Shown piece after piece: positions 16,019 to 24,793 of a DNA stretch of 49,622 nucleotides. The notes under the pieces were generated by a model. That model had not been told where the DNA came from, ran no database searches, and saw only the letters and a list, made by a program, of their open reading frames with translations. Numbering within the stretch: position 1 is the stretch's first letter; each line of letters begins with the position of its first letter. The position numbers were made by a program, and so were the translations under genes. The stretch comes from a virus. The stretch spans positions 1 through 49,622 of the IMG/VR virus record IMGVR_UViG_3300031784_000050; one strand, written 5' to 3'.

Positions 16019-17749
16019 ATGTCAGGAAAAAAACTATTAATTCTTGAGAGATCACAGTCTAATTTATCATTTAAGACAGATGATGATGGCGCCGTCGTAT
16101 TAGAAGGCGTTTTTACTGAGTTCGGTGTTCGTAATAAGAATAACAGAATTTATGAGGAAAAGGAAGTTTTACCTCATATTAATGAACTCCAAGAAAAGGT
16201 AAAGACAAACAAACTTTTAGGTGAATTAGACCACCCAAAAGATTTTGATATTAGTCTCTCTAACGTATCCCATGTAATAGAATCTTTAAAGTACGATTCC
16301 GAAAACAAACAAGTTGTTGGAAGAGTTCGTTTATTAAATACTACAAAGGGTAAAGAAGCACAGGCTTTAATTAAGGACGGTATTCCTCTTCATATTTCAA
16401 GTCGTGCCGCTGGAACTGTTGATGAAAACGGTAAAGTAAAGATTAAGAAGTTTTTTACATATGACCTAGTTGCAGATCCTGGATTTGAAAATGCAGAATT
16501 ATCAAGGGTTAACGAATCTTACGGATTTGATGCCGACCCTACTTTATTCATTTATGAAATGGAAGAAACTAAAAATACAGAAGATAAAAAAGAACCAACA
16601 ATGGAAAATCAAAATTTTGTAACCGTTGAGGATTTTCAAAAATACACCGAATATGTTCAAGGCGTATTAAATAATGTAAAAGAATCCGCAAATTCAGACA
16701 ATACTGAAATCGTTGAAAAACTTATTAAGTACAGTGAACATATTGGAGAAAAGGTAAATCAGTTAAGCGATTATGCCGAGTATCTTTCTGAAAACCTTGA
16801 TAAGAGTATTTCTTATTCTGACTATCTAGCTGAAAATGTAGATAAGATTAAGAATTATACGACATACCTTGCTGAAGAATTGGATAACTCAATTCAATAT
16901 GCTGAACATGTTGCTGAAAAAGCTGATAAGGGAATTCAATATGCAAACTATTTAGGAGAGAACCTTGAAAAAGGAATTGAGTATTCCGAATATGTTGCTG
17001 AAAAGGTTGATCAAAACATTGCATACTCTGAACACCTTGCTGAAGGTTTAAGAAAGAGTATTAAATATGCTGAATACATTGCAGAAAATGTAAACACGGT
17101 TGAAGGTTCTGCTATTAATGAATCCGAAGTATCTGAAGAAGCTACTTGTGAAAAATGCGGTGAAGTTCATGAAGGATCTTGTGGATCTAAGAATGAAGAA
17201 AAAGAATCCGATAAGAAAGAATATAAAGATTCAATAGAAGAAGCCTTAAATAAATTAATTGCAAAGGCTGAAGCCAAAACTAAGGTTGTTACTGAAATGC
17301 ATTTTATGAACTTCCTTTCTGAATCTAAGAAAAATGAATTTAATTCACTTTCTGAAGAAAAGCAGAAAATGATTGTTGAATCAATGAATGCTAAACCAAT
17401 TATGTCAACTGTTCAGGCTGAAAATATATGGGAATCTTCATTTATTGAAAAGAAGAGAGAATTGAATTTTATTGCTGATATGCCTGAGAAATTCTCTGCT
17501 AAATGGGAAGCTTTATCAGAATCTCGTAAGAATCAAATTATTGCAGAATCTAAGTTCTATACCTTAACTACTCCTTACGCCATTAATAACTTCTGGGGAA
17601 CCAGAGATCTAAGACCATCTCAAATGGAATTAGAACAAATTAATGAAAGTAAAACAGCTGCTGAGGCCGCTGCACCTAAGGAGCCTTTAGTAAATGAATC
17701 TTTTGCTAATGACCTAGTTAATAGAGTAAAATTCAACTTAGGACGATAA
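16019..17749 (+). CDS. 21: Prohead protease (gp21) fused to a repeat-rich scaffold-like region
   Basis: A 576-residue protein; T4 gp21 is 212. Residues 1-170 are the protease: GELDHP with H72, HISSRAAG with S127/S128, and a following YDLVADPGF like the family. Residues 238-363 are nine perfect 14-residue repeats beginning at Y238, Y252, Y266 and so on to Y350, consensus YxEYLAEnldksIx, two heptads per unit and thus a long coiled coil. C377, C380, H384 and C388 form a C-x2-C-x3-H-x3-C motif like a zinc knuckle. A helical C-terminal domain follows. No separate gp22 scaffold gene is present nearby, so this protein probably combines protease and core scaffold. Confidence 0.85.
   Translation: MSGKKLLILERSQSNLSFKTDDDGAVVLEGVFTEFGVRNKNNRIYEEKEVLPHINELQEKVKTNKLLGELDHPKDFDISLSNVSHVIESLKYDSENKQVVGRVRLLNTTKGKEAQALIKDGIPLHISSRAAGTVDENGKVKIKKFFTYDLVADPGFENAELSRVNESYGFDADPTLFIYEMEETKNTEDKKEPTMENQNFVTVEDFQKYTEYVQGVLNNVKESANSDNTEIVEKLIKYSEHIGEKVNQLSDYAEYLSENLDKSISYSDYLAENVDKIKNYTTYLAEELDNSIQYAEHVAEKADKGIQYANYLGENLEKGIEYSEYVAEKVDQNIAYSEHLAEGLRKSIKYAEYIAENVNTVEGSAINESEVSEEATCEKCGEVHEGSCGSKNEEKESDKKEYKDSIEEALNKLIAKAEAKTKVVTEMHFMNFLSESKKNEFNSLSEEKQKMIVESMNAKPIMSTVQAENIWESSFIEKKRELNFIADMPEKFSAKWEALSESRKNQIIAESKFYTLTTPYAINNFWGTRDLRPSQMELEQINESKTAAEAAAPKEPLVNESFANDLVNRVKFNLGR
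16730..17107 (+). repeat. Nine tandem 42-bp units coding 14-residue repeats
   Basis: The units encode residues 238-363 of the gp21 fusion in strict 14-residue register without a single insertion or deletion. The DNA of the units has diverged while the Tyr and the AEN/AEK core are kept. Confidence 0.85.
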
Positions 17750-17757
17750 TATATAAA
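17750..17757 (+). promoter_or_regulatory. Late promoter TATATAAA before major capsid gene
   Basis: CGATAATATATAAA. It overlaps the end of the protease gene and leaves a long leader of 75 bases before the ATG at 17833. Confidence 0.65.
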
Positions 17758-17763
17758 AAATAT

Positions 17764-17797
17764 AATCTAATAGCTAAGAAGCAAAGAGCTACAGATT
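17764..17797 (+). promoter_or_regulatory. 5' leader stem-loop of capsid mRNA
   Basis: AATCT (17764-17768) pairs with AGATT (17793-17797) and TAGCT (17771-17775) with AGCTA (17787-17791): ten pairs with a small internal loop. No other late gene here has so long a leader. It may stabilise the mRNA. Confidence 0.45.
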
Positions 17798-17832
17798 GAT
17801 TAATAAAAACAAATAAAAAAACAAAAAACAAA

Positions 17833-19548
17833 ATGTACGCAAATCATTTAATTAATGAGGCTGAAGTACAAAAGACGTGGGCACCTATCATTGAGGAGGC
17901 TACTGGTATCACTGAGAAGTCTAAGTTATCTTGGATGTCTAAGTATTGCCATTACCATAACCTTAATGAAAGTGTTTACAATACTGTACACCTCAATCCA
18001 AACATGAACGTTCAATCAATGGGCGCTCCTACTTTCCCTGGAGATCCTACTACATTGAACGCTTTCTATTCTCAGGCCCCAGGTTCTGGTGATAGACCAT
18101 TCTCTTTGTTGCCACTTGCTATGCAAGTAGCTGCTCAGACTGTAGGTCTTGATCTTGTACCTGTAGTTCCTATGCAAGGTCCTATGGGAGTTCTTACTTA
18201 CCTAGACTTTGTATATGGTGGTGGTCGTGTAACTACTGCTGGTGGTATTAACGGTAACTCTGCTCCTTTAATGATCAAAGTTCCTTTAACTATCGCTACT
18301 GGTGGTGACTTAGCAGTTAACGATCTTCTTTACGTTGGTACTGGTAGCTTCGGTGCATACGAATTAACTTTCGTTGGTAAGTCTCGTATCGATGGTTATC
18401 CTATTTTCCGCGTAAGAGGTAAAGGAACTGACCAAGCTCAAGGTGCTGATCCTTTTGCACAAGGTGAAGAAGGTTATCAGCCAATCTATACTGCAATCAC
18501 TGCAGCTACTGATGGTTATTCTGATGATCCTCTAACTGTAGTTCGTGTTAACTTTGACGGAGCTCCTGAATTAGTTAAAGCTTTAGAAGACCACATCGTT
18601 GGTTTCTCTGGTAATGCATTCGCTGAGAACAACCCTGCTACAGGTGTTCCTTCTTTCGCTGAATCTATTAACAGTACTGATCCTTATCAAAGAGGAGATG
18701 GAGAATCTACTCCAGATAACATCATGGGTCTATCATTGTTCAACAAATCAGTTGCCGCTAAAACTTATCAAGTTGCTGCCGCTGTAACTCGCGAACAAGT
18801 ACAAGATCTTAAGCAATTCGGTATCGATGCAGTTGCTCAAGTAGAAGCTGTATTGGTTAATGAATTAACTCAATCTATCAACAAGTATATCTTGGATAGA
18901 ATCTTCAAGAATGGCGTAACTAACGCTTACCAAGTATCTCAAGTAGACGCTACTGTTCTTTCAGCTGCATTTACTACTGGTGCTACCGGTGCTGTTACTA
19001 TTCCTCTTGGAACTGACAATACTGGCGTTAACCGCTCTGTAACTGTTACTTCTGTATCAGTTGGTGGTGGTGGCGAAACTCAAGGTACATTGCAACGTAG
19101 AATCCTTACTAAGGTTCTTGCTGCTTCTAACTTGATCGCTACTCGTGGCCGTAGAGGACCTGCTACTTTCGCTGTAACTGGCGGTAAGATGGCATCTGCT
19201 CTTCAGGACATCGCTGGATTCGTTGCTTATCCTCTTTCTAACACAGTTAACCAAGCTGGTGGTTCTCTTTACCCAATCGGAGCTATCGCAGGTGTTACTG
19301 TTTATGTAGATCCAAACAGAGACTTTAACGATGTTAAGATCGCTGTAGGTCGTAAAGGTGATGGTAACTCTCCTGGTTTAGTATTCATGCCTTACTTAAT
19401 GGCTGAATCTGTTGAGACAATCGCAGAAGGAACTATGGCTCCTAAAATCGCGGTTAAATCTAGATTCGACTTAGTAGACGCTGGATTCCACCCACAAACT
19501 ATGTACTATGTATTGAACTTCAACTTCAACGGAGTTGATATTATCTAA
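17833..19548 (+). CDS. 23: Major capsid protein (gp23)
   Basis: A 571-residue protein (T4 gp23 is 521). It carries the VPMQGPMGVLTYLDFVYG segment typical of gp23 (T4: VQPMNSPTGQVFALRAVYG), and its C-terminal half matches the HK97-fold P-domain pattern (GVTVYVDPNRDFNDVKIAVGRKG). The N-terminus contains IIEE and other candidate gp21 cleavage sites. Codon use differs from neighbours: many C-ending codons (AAC, TTC, ATC) and CGT, as expected for very high expression. It has its own late promoter, a structured leader and a strong terminator. Confidence 0.92.
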   Translation: MYANHLINEAEVQKTWAPIIEEATGITEKSKLSWMSKYCHYHNLNESVYNTVHLNPNMNVQSMGAPTFPGDPTTLNAFYSQAPGSGDRPFSLLPLAMQVAAQTVGLDLVPVVPMQGPMGVLTYLDFVYGGGRVTTAGGINGNSAPLMIKVPLTIATGGDLAVNDLLYVGTGSFGAYELTFVGKSRIDGYPIFRVRGKGTDQAQGADPFAQGEEGYQPIYTAITAATDGYSDDPLTVVRVNFDGAPELVKALEDHIVGFSGNAFAENNPATGVPSFAESINSTDPYQRGDGESTPDNIMGLSLFNKSVAAKTYQVAAAVTREQVQDLKQFGIDAVAQVEAVLVNELTQSINKYILDRIFKNGVTNAYQVSQVDATVLSAAFTTGATGAVTIPLGTDNTGVNRSVTVTSVSVGGGGETQGTLQRRILTKVLAASNLIATRGRRGPATFAVTGGKMASALQDIAGFVAYPLSNTVNQAGGSLYPIGAIAGVTVYVDPNRDFNDVKIAVGRKGDGNSPGLVFMPYLMAESVETIAEGTMAPKIAVKSRFDLVDAGFHPQTMYYVLNFNFNGVDII

Positions 19549-19570
19549 TCAATAGTAATCATACTGTTTG

Positions 19571-19602
19571 AAAAGGTCCGCTTCGGCGGACCTTTTTTTT
19601 TT
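19571..19602 (+). terminator. Rho-independent terminator after capsid gene
   Basis: AGGTCCGC (19574-19581) pairs with GCGGACCT (19586-19593) around a stable TTCG tetraloop, followed by a run of T. Confidence 0.93.
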
Positions 19603-19607
19603 CTTAA

Positions 19608-19615
19608 TATATAAA
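19608..19615 (+). promoter_or_regulatory. Late promoter TATATAAA
   Basis: CTTAATATATAAA, directly after the capsid terminator and 14 bases before the ATG at 19630. Confidence 0.65.
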
Positions 19616-19629
19616 ACAAAAATAACAAT

Positions 19630-19878
19630 ATGTCACAAGGAGTTTACCGCGCAGCTGTTCTTTATAATTTTAGCCAAGATAAATACATTGCAATAGATCC
19701 TGGCACCATTGGTGGTGATCCTTCGGCGGTTACTTGGACATGGGTTACGAATCCTAATGGTGCTACTAAATGGGTTAACATCGTGGAACTTCAATACTAT
19801 TTAACTGATACACCTATTGGTGATCCTACTATAAATGCATACCCTTGGGAAATCCAATGGCTATACTTTGCAGCATAA
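19630..19878 (+). CDS. Small late protein, single copy of a decoration-like module
   Basis: An 82-residue protein rich in Trp, Tyr and Pro. RAAVLYNFSQDKYIAIDPG and ATKWVNIVELQYYL match module 2 of the next protein (RTAILYSFDLGAYIYVINPG, ATRFDDLLDVATWL). Having its own late promoter immediately after the capsid gene suggests an abundant head-surface or whisker-type protein. No known family recognised. Confidence 0.72.
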   Translation: MSQGVYRAAVLYNFSQDKYIAIDPGTIGGDPSAVTWTWVTNPNGATKWVNIVELQYYLTDTPIGDPTINAYPWEIQWLYFAA

Positions 19879-19907
19879 TCCTCTTTAAAATTTTTACTCC
19901 TAAAAGA

Positions 19908-19915
19908 TATATAAA
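19908..19915 (+). promoter_or_regulatory. Late promoter TATATAAA
   Basis: AAAGATATATAAA, 15 bases before the ATG at 19931. Confidence 0.6.
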
Positions 19916-19930
19916 AATAAAAATTAGATT

Positions 19931-21046
19931 ATGGCAGTAAATAGAGCAGCCGTTATAAAAGCAAAAGACGCTGGAAGATGGCTTAAAGTAGACAATACCG
20001 TATTAGGTGTTAGGGGTGATACTGTTGAAATTGCTGATAACGCAACAAGATACACAAATCTTAATACACTCGATGCACAGATACCTTCTACATACTGGTA
20101 TCCTAACCAATGGGGTGATGAATCAAAGACACTTTTTGATGCAGCAAATGGATATGAAATTAAGGATAAGTTCTTTTCTGATCCGGTTGGATCTACTTCA
20201 TTTGGGGCTGCACCCACACCGAATGTTGCAGGTGGTGCAAAATCATCAAATACATTAGATAGAACAGCTATCCTATATTCATTTGATCTAGGCGCCTACA
20301 TTTATGTGATAAATCCTGGTGCTGCTCCAGCATCCTGGGAAGTTTACCTTGTTTCTAATGAAAATCAGGCAACTAGGTTTGATGATCTTCTTGATGTAGC
20401 TACATGGTTAAATGCCACATCTTATGGCAATGTCCCTTTTGGTTATGGTATTCAACAATATACATTTACTAAAGCACCACAAACCCCATTTTATTCTATA
20501 GGTAACTGGCCTACTACTGCAACCAAAACAATTGTTAGATCATATGTTCCATACTCTAATCAGGAAGGCGCATATCTTCGTGTTGAGGATACCGGTGTTC
20601 CTATTCCTAATATGACATTATCTTATGTTCCAAATGCATGGGAAGGCACTAGATTTGTAAACACTAATGACATTAAAGCCATTATAGATGGAAGACCTGA
20701 TTTCTTTGGCACAACCACTAAAGCAGGTTGGGAACTCCCACAGTTTTTCTTTACTCAGACCGTAAAAACACCTAGCGATAGTAATTTTAAGCAATTCTTT
20801 GACGGTTCGAATCCTTGTGGGGTAACTGATAATAGATACGGAAGTACCCTTGACTGGTTTAATGCATTAGCACAACAATACTGCTTTGACTTTCAAGCAT
20901 TCTATTCCACTATAGTTGATGGTATATTCCAGGACTCTAGCGTTTGGGTTGATTATAAATGTTTTCTTAACTGGTGGGATGCTCAAGATCATGCTGCATT
21001 CCAAGACTGGTTATACAATGACATCTGGTCACCAGTTATGTGTTAA
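19931..21046 (+). CDS. Three-module late structural protein, candidate capsid decoration
   Basis: A 371-residue protein with three diverged copies of the module seen alone in the preceding gene. Copies begin near R5 (RAAVIKAKDAGRWLKV), R111 (RTAILYSFDLGAYIYV) and about K199 (KTIVRSYVPYSNQEGAYLRV). Each is followed by an ATRY/ATRF/GTRF motif (residues 38-41, 147-150, 239-242). A distinct C-terminal domain of about 90 residues is rich in Trp and Asp. It has its own promoter and terminator. Hoc-like head decoration is a guess from the position and repeat architecture. Confidence 0.72.
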   Translation: MAVNRAAVIKAKDAGRWLKVDNTVLGVRGDTVEIADNATRYTNLNTLDAQIPSTYWYPNQWGDESKTLFDAANGYEIKDKFFSDPVGSTSFGAAPTPNVAGGAKSSNTLDRTAILYSFDLGAYIYVINPGAAPASWEVYLVSNENQATRFDDLLDVATWLNATSYGNVPFGYGIQQYTFTKAPQTPFYSIGNWPTTATKTIVRSYVPYSNQEGAYLRVEDTGVPIPNMTLSYVPNAWEGTRFVNTNDIKAIIDGRPDFFGTTTKAGWELPQFFFTQTVKTPSDSNFKQFFDGSNPCGVTDNRYGSTLDWFNALAQQYCFDFQAFYSTIVDGIFQDSSVWVDYKCFLNWWDAQDHAAFQDWLYNDIWSPVMC

Positions 21047-21068
21047 TAATCGTAAAATTAAATACTCT

Positions 21069-21097
21069 AAAGGTTCGCTTCGGCGAACCTTTTTTTT
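21069..21097 (+). terminator. Rho-independent terminator
   Basis: AGGTTCGC (21071-21078) pairs with GCGAACCT (21083-21090) around TTCG, followed by T8. Similar in design to the capsid gene terminator. Confidence 0.93.
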
Positions 21098-21113
21098 GCT
21101 CTAGACCCTGGAA

Positions 21114-21121
21114 TATATAAA
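21114..21121 (+). promoter_or_regulatory. Late promoter TATATAAA
   Basis: TGGAATATATAAA, 21 bases before the ATG at 21143. Confidence 0.6.
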
Positions 21122-21142
21122 TTACTAAAAAAATAATAAGAA

Positions 21143-22300
21143 ATGAAAGAACTTGTCAATTTTGAACATTTTAGAATAATTAAGGAAGCTGAGACTAGAT
21201 TAGAGGCTCATCTTGACCGCGTGGTTGAACAGGCTATTAATGAAGCTGCGCCTAAACCTGCACAAACTAGAGCAGGTGCCCTTTTTCAAAATCCTGTTAA
21301 ATTTTTAAAGATTAAGAACAATGCAAAGAAGTACCAACAAGCATTGGTACAAAAGGCTCTTAATAATGTAGACTATGAAAAGAAAATACAGGCATCTGGT
21401 GGAGAAGTAGATGCAGATAAAAAGGAGGTTCTTAGACAGGCTAATGCTGCAAAGAACCAGGCACTTACCGATAAGGCCAGCGCTATTTCTGACCGTATGA
21501 CTACTCTTGCAACGAGTCCAGGTTTACAGGCCGTTAAATCTCTTGCTATGTCAAAGGCTAAAGTTGCCGCTGCTGAAACTGCTCTTAAAGCTGCTGATGC
21601 CGAAGAAACTAAACAACTTAAGATCCAAATAAAGAAACTTAATGCACAAGCTGCTAAGGCAGAGCAAGATATTAAGGATTATGAAAAGGCCGAAGAACCT
21701 AAAGCAGAAGAACCACAGGCTCAAGAGCAACCACAGCAGCAAGAAATGCCTAAAGTAAAGGATAATAAACCTGCAGCTGAGACTAAGCCCGAAGGAGAGA
21801 CTAAGCCCGAAGGCGAGGATAATACTGAAAAGATAAACGTTATAGATTCTAAGATCAATAAATTAAAGGCAGATAAACAGTCTAAAGAAGATTCGCTTGG
21901 ATCTAAAAAACACCCTGATGTTTTAGCTATTGAAAGACAGATTAAAGCAGAAGAATTAGAAAAAGCAAAATTAGGAGGTAATTCTGATGACATTGCCGCT
22001 GCACAATCTGCTCTTAATGTTGCACAGGATGATCTAAAGGCTGCTGTTGCAACCGAGGAGGATCCTCTTGATAAAGAAATAGCAGATCAGGAAGATAAGA
22101 TAGCTGCAATTAAGAATAAAGCAAAGGATAAAAATAGTCCTCTTGCAAGTCCTGAAGTTTTAGCAAAGGCTCTTGAACCAGAAGAAAATAAACTAAAGGA
22201 TCTTAAAGATAAGAAGGCAGGTAAAAATGAATCTGCTGGTTATATTGGTGAATCTTTTACTGATAAATTTAGAAGATTAAGTAAAAATGTAAATGTATAA
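21143..22300 (+). CDS. Ala/Lys/Glu-rich coiled-coil late protein
   Basis: A 385-residue, highly charged, mostly helical protein with long heptad-like stretches (roughly residues 55-190 and 230-365). They are separated by a low-complexity Pro/Glu/Gln linker that includes a short direct repeat (KPEGETKPEGE). Near the C-terminus is NESAGYIGESF. It has no known family. Composition and late promoter suggest an internal head, scaffold-like or core protein. It overlaps the next gene by 8 bases. Confidence 0.7.
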   Translation: MKELVNFEHFRIIKEAETRLEAHLDRVVEQAINEAAPKPAQTRAGALFQNPVKFLKIKNNAKKYQQALVQKALNNVDYEKKIQASGGEVDADKKEVLRQANAAKNQALTDKASAISDRMTTLATSPGLQAVKSLAMSKAKVAAAETALKAADAEETKQLKIQIKKLNAQAAKAEQDIKDYEKAEEPKAEEPQAQEQPQQQEMPKVKDNKPAAETKPEGETKPEGEDNTEKINVIDSKINKLKADKQSKEDSLGSKKHPDVLAIERQIKAEELEKAKLGGNSDDIAAAQSALNVAQDDLKAAVATEEDPLDKEIADQEDKIAAIKNKAKDKNSPLASPEVLAKALEPEENKLKDLKDKKAGKNESAGYIGESFTDKFRRLSKNVNV

Positions 22301-22784
22301 AGTTCGTAAAATAAACTTTGGATGGTATAGAAGGCGGCATGGTATTCTTTTGGAGAACCTGCCGCCTTCAAAGCAACGATTTATGGCAGAGAATGACTAC
22401 CTTAAGTGGTTAGATCCAGACCCGCAAACATATGAAATCATTTTTAAGGTTGAGGATATGAATGACCATGAAAAGAATCCTAATAAGATTCTTTGGAATC
22501 CCTTTAGAGAAACCTTTACCACAATAAAGGAAGTAGAATCAGACTCAAATGTTATAGACTGGAACTGTGCAATCTGTTCTGTAGAGATTAAGGCAAGAAT
22601 GGATTCAAAGAAGATTGAAAACTTTGTATGTAGCAAATGTTCTGAGGCTCATAACTCACGGAATAAAAGGGTTGATCAACGAGTAATAGATTCATCTGTT
22701 AACTTTACTAAACACTGTAAATCTCTTCTAAAAGGTGAACAAAGGGAGTTTATCACACATATTAGAAGATCATTTAAAAGTTAA
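22293..22784 (+). CDS. Hypothetical protein with zinc-ribbon-like cysteines
   Basis: A 163-residue protein with CAICSVEI and, about 30 residues later, CSKCSEAH: two C-x2-C pairs that could bind one zinc ion. The N-terminus is basic (KINFGWYRRRHG). Family unknown. Its 3' end overlaps that of the convergent minus-strand gene by 15 bases. Confidence 0.7.
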   Translation: MYKVRKINFGWYRRRHGILLENLPPSKQRFMAENDYLKWLDPDPQTYEIIFKVEDMNDHEKNPNKILWNPFRETFTTIKEVESDSNVIDWNCAICSVEIKARMDSKKIENFVCSKCSEAHNSRNKRVDQRVIDSSVNFTKHCKSLLKGEQREFITHIRRSFKS

Positions 22785-23579
22785 AGCTTTTTCTAATGTA
22801 ATCTTAGGCCAGGTATTTAATAAACTATTTGGAGATGCATTATAGACTTCAATTCCTTTTGTCTTAAGTAGATCTGCAAGTATCTTAAATCCTGGGATAA
22901 ATTGATCCCTGTAAATATTATCACCTGTTACCGGAACTGGATATCCATCATGATGATGTCCTCTTTTACCATCATTACCCATATCATATCCTAAAAGAAT
23001 AATTCGTTTTGCTCCTAAATGGTATGCAAGATTAATAGCAGCATATCCGCTATTATTACCATGTGATAGCGTATCTTTGGCTTCTTCTAAACCAAACTTA
23101 TTACCTTTTCTTAAAATCTTAATGTCGCCTATATATGATGGGTGATCTCGTATTGTATATTTAGGGCCTTTGAAATTATCAATGTCGGCTTTCATCCAGG
23201 AATAAACCCTAGAATCTGTCCAATAAAGAACATTTGCTTGAGGAAACGAAAGTAGTGATTTATTGATTGCAATGGTTTTCTTACCATAAAGACCAGACCA
23301 ATTAAAATCTTGAAGAGATGGCCCACCCCCTATAATGAAAACGGTTTCACCTAACCAAATAGGTTCAATTTTACTTATTGGTCTTTTTGTTACTTCAGCC
23401 GATGTTGTAATACTAAGATTTCTTCGCTGTATTGTTGGTATATTATCATTAGCAACAACTACTCTTCCTAACCTATTACTAGATTGCCCTTTCTTAATTA
23501 CAGTTGGAGGTAATCCCTTATTCTCTTTTATGACAGGAACTCTTCTGTCATTACCAAGTAATTTTCTTACTCTTCTCAT
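22770..23579 (-). CDS. DUF115/glycosyltransferase-like Rossmann protein
   Basis: A 269-residue protein and the only minus-strand gene in the window. FIIGGGPSLQDFNW (from residue 81), INKSLLSFPQANVLYWTDSR, SHGNNSGYAAINLAYHLGAK, IILLGYDMG and the final NASPNSLLNTWPK are typical of the DUF115/MptE-like and sialyltransferase-like family often found in phage and cell-wall glycan loci. A glycan or nucleotide-sugar role is likely but the substrate is unknown. The first 70 residues are basic and disordered. Opposite orientation suggests separate acquisition. Confidence 0.7.
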   Translation of the reverse strand: MRRVRKLLGNDRRVPVIKENKGLPPTVIKKGQSSNRLGRVVVANDNIPTIQRRNLSITTSAEVTKRPISKIEPIWLGETVFIIGGGPSLQDFNWSGLYGKKTIAINKSLLSFPQANVLYWTDSRVYSWMKADIDNFKGPKYTIRDHPSYIGDIKILRKGNKFGLEEAKDTLSHGNNSGYAAINLAYHLGAKRIILLGYDMGNDGKRGHHHDGYPVPVTGDNIYRDQFIPGFKILADLLKTKGIEVYNASPNSLLNTWPKITLEKALTFK

Positions 23580-23633
23580 TGATGTCTTATATGATTTTTT
23601 TATTTATCCTTAGTAAAACTATCACTCAGGTTT

Positions 23634-23648
23634 GCATATAAAAATAAA
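23634..23648 (+). promoter_or_regulatory. GCATATAAAAATAAA element before gp44
   Basis: Exact copy of the uvsX element, ending 16 bases before the ATG at 23665. The in-frame TTG at 23632 lies within it and is not a start. Confidence 0.55.
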
Positions 23649-23664
23649 CAATAGTATCTTAATT

Positions 23665-24627
23665 ATGAGAAATGTACAGAATATTCTTTTAACTGAAAAG
23701 TACCGGCCACAAAACTTAGATGATCTTATTACACCTAAACGAGTAGGTGATAAATTATCAAAGGGTGTTTATCAACATCTTCTTTTACATGGTAGTCCAG
23801 GTACAGGTAAAACATCCGCTGCTAAAGCATTGGTTAAACATTTTAAGCATCCATATCTTTATATTAATGCATCAACAGATACCTCGGTTGATATTGTTAG
23901 AAATCGTATTACTGACTTCTGCGCAAACCGTTCCATTATGGATGAACCTGGTAAACTTAAGGTTATTATCCTAGATGAGATTGATGGTGTATCTGATCAA
24001 TTTTTTAAAGCCCTTCGTGCAACAATGGATCAATTTGCATCCAATGCCAGATTTATTGCAACATGTAATTACATTAATAAGGTTCCAGATCCAATTCAAT
24101 CAAGATTTGAAATGATTGATTTTGATTTTACGAAGGAGGAGGAAATGGAAATTATGAAAGGTTACATAATGAGAATTTTACAAATCTGTAAAGAAGAAGG
24201 AATTGGAATTGATAAACATGCAGCTGTTGAATTGGTAAAAAGAAAATTTCCGGATCTTCGTAATATGCTTAATCAACTTCAAGGGTTTAAATCCCAAGGT
24301 AAGGAAACTATTACTGTTGAAGATATTAAGAAGTTTAGTTCGGTTTACAAAGATGTTTATGATCTTATTATTGATAACACTGACCCGGTAAAAAATTACC
24401 AATATATGTTATCAAATTATGCAAACCGAGTAGATGATGTACTCTCTTCCTTAGGCGCTGAATTTATTGAATACATACAACAGGAAAGACCTTCTTATAT
24501 TCAATTCATACCGCAAACAATTGTAACGGTTTCAAAGTATCAATCGCAAAGACAACTTGTAATTGATCCTGCTGTATCAATGCTCGCTTGTATTTATGAA
24601 TTGCAATCAATATTAAATGGTGCATAA
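23665..24627 (+). CDS. 44: Sliding clamp loader large subunit (gp44)
   Basis: A 320-residue AAA+ ATPase (T4 gp44 is 319) that opens and loads gp45 on primer junctions. It begins LLTEKYRPQNLDDLI, the usual clamp-loader N-terminus. Walker A is GSPGTGKT at residues 43-50, Walker B VIILDEIDG with D104, and the SRC motif appears as SRF. I choose the ATG at 23665, because that gives family length and a normal distance to the upstream element. Confidence 0.92.
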   Translation: MRNVQNILLTEKYRPQNLDDLITPKRVGDKLSKGVYQHLLLHGSPGTGKTSAAKALVKHFKHPYLYINASTDTSVDIVRNRITDFCANRSIMDEPGKLKVIILDEIDGVSDQFFKALRATMDQFASNARFIATCNYINKVPDPIQSRFEMIDFDFTKEEEMEIMKGYIMRILQICKEEGIGIDKHAAVELVKRKFPDLRNMLNQLQGFKSQGKETITVEDIKKFSSVYKDVYDLIIDNTDPVKNYQYMLSNYANRVDDVLSSLGAEFIEYIQQERPSYIQFIPQTIVTVSKYQSQRQLVIDPAVSMLACIYELQSILNGA

Positions 24628-24628
24628 T

Positions 24629-24793
24629 ATGTCAGATAATTTACTAAATGAATTAATTAAGAGATATCCTAATCATTTTGCATTAGGTGAAGCAGTAAAA
24701 AGATTTTGGGAGTTTAAGAGAGAAAGATCTAATCAATCACAAGAACAGATTGAAAAAGAATTCCTTATTATAAACTTTCAGTTTAATTCTTGA
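24629..24793 (+). CDS. Small hypothetical protein downstream of gp44
   Basis: A 54-residue frame starting one base after the gp44 stop: begins MSDNLLNELIKRYPNHF, ends INFQFNS. In T4 the clamp loader small subunit gp62 follows gp44, but this protein is far too short to be it. Helical, charged, with no known family. The promoter for the next gene lies inside its 3' end. Confidence 0.55.
   Translation: MSDNLLNELIKRYPNHFALGEAVKRFWEFKRERSNQSQEQIEKEFLIINFQFNS

Noticed and set aside
16730-17107. Possible CRISPR-like or regulatory DNA repeat
   Set aside because: The 42-bp periodicity is fully explained by 14-residue protein repeats in frame; there are no spacers.
23632-23664. Upstream TTG start for the clamp loader gene
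   Set aside because: It lies inside the GCATATAAAAATAAA element and adds 11 residues with no family resemblance; ATG at 23665 gives the T4 length.
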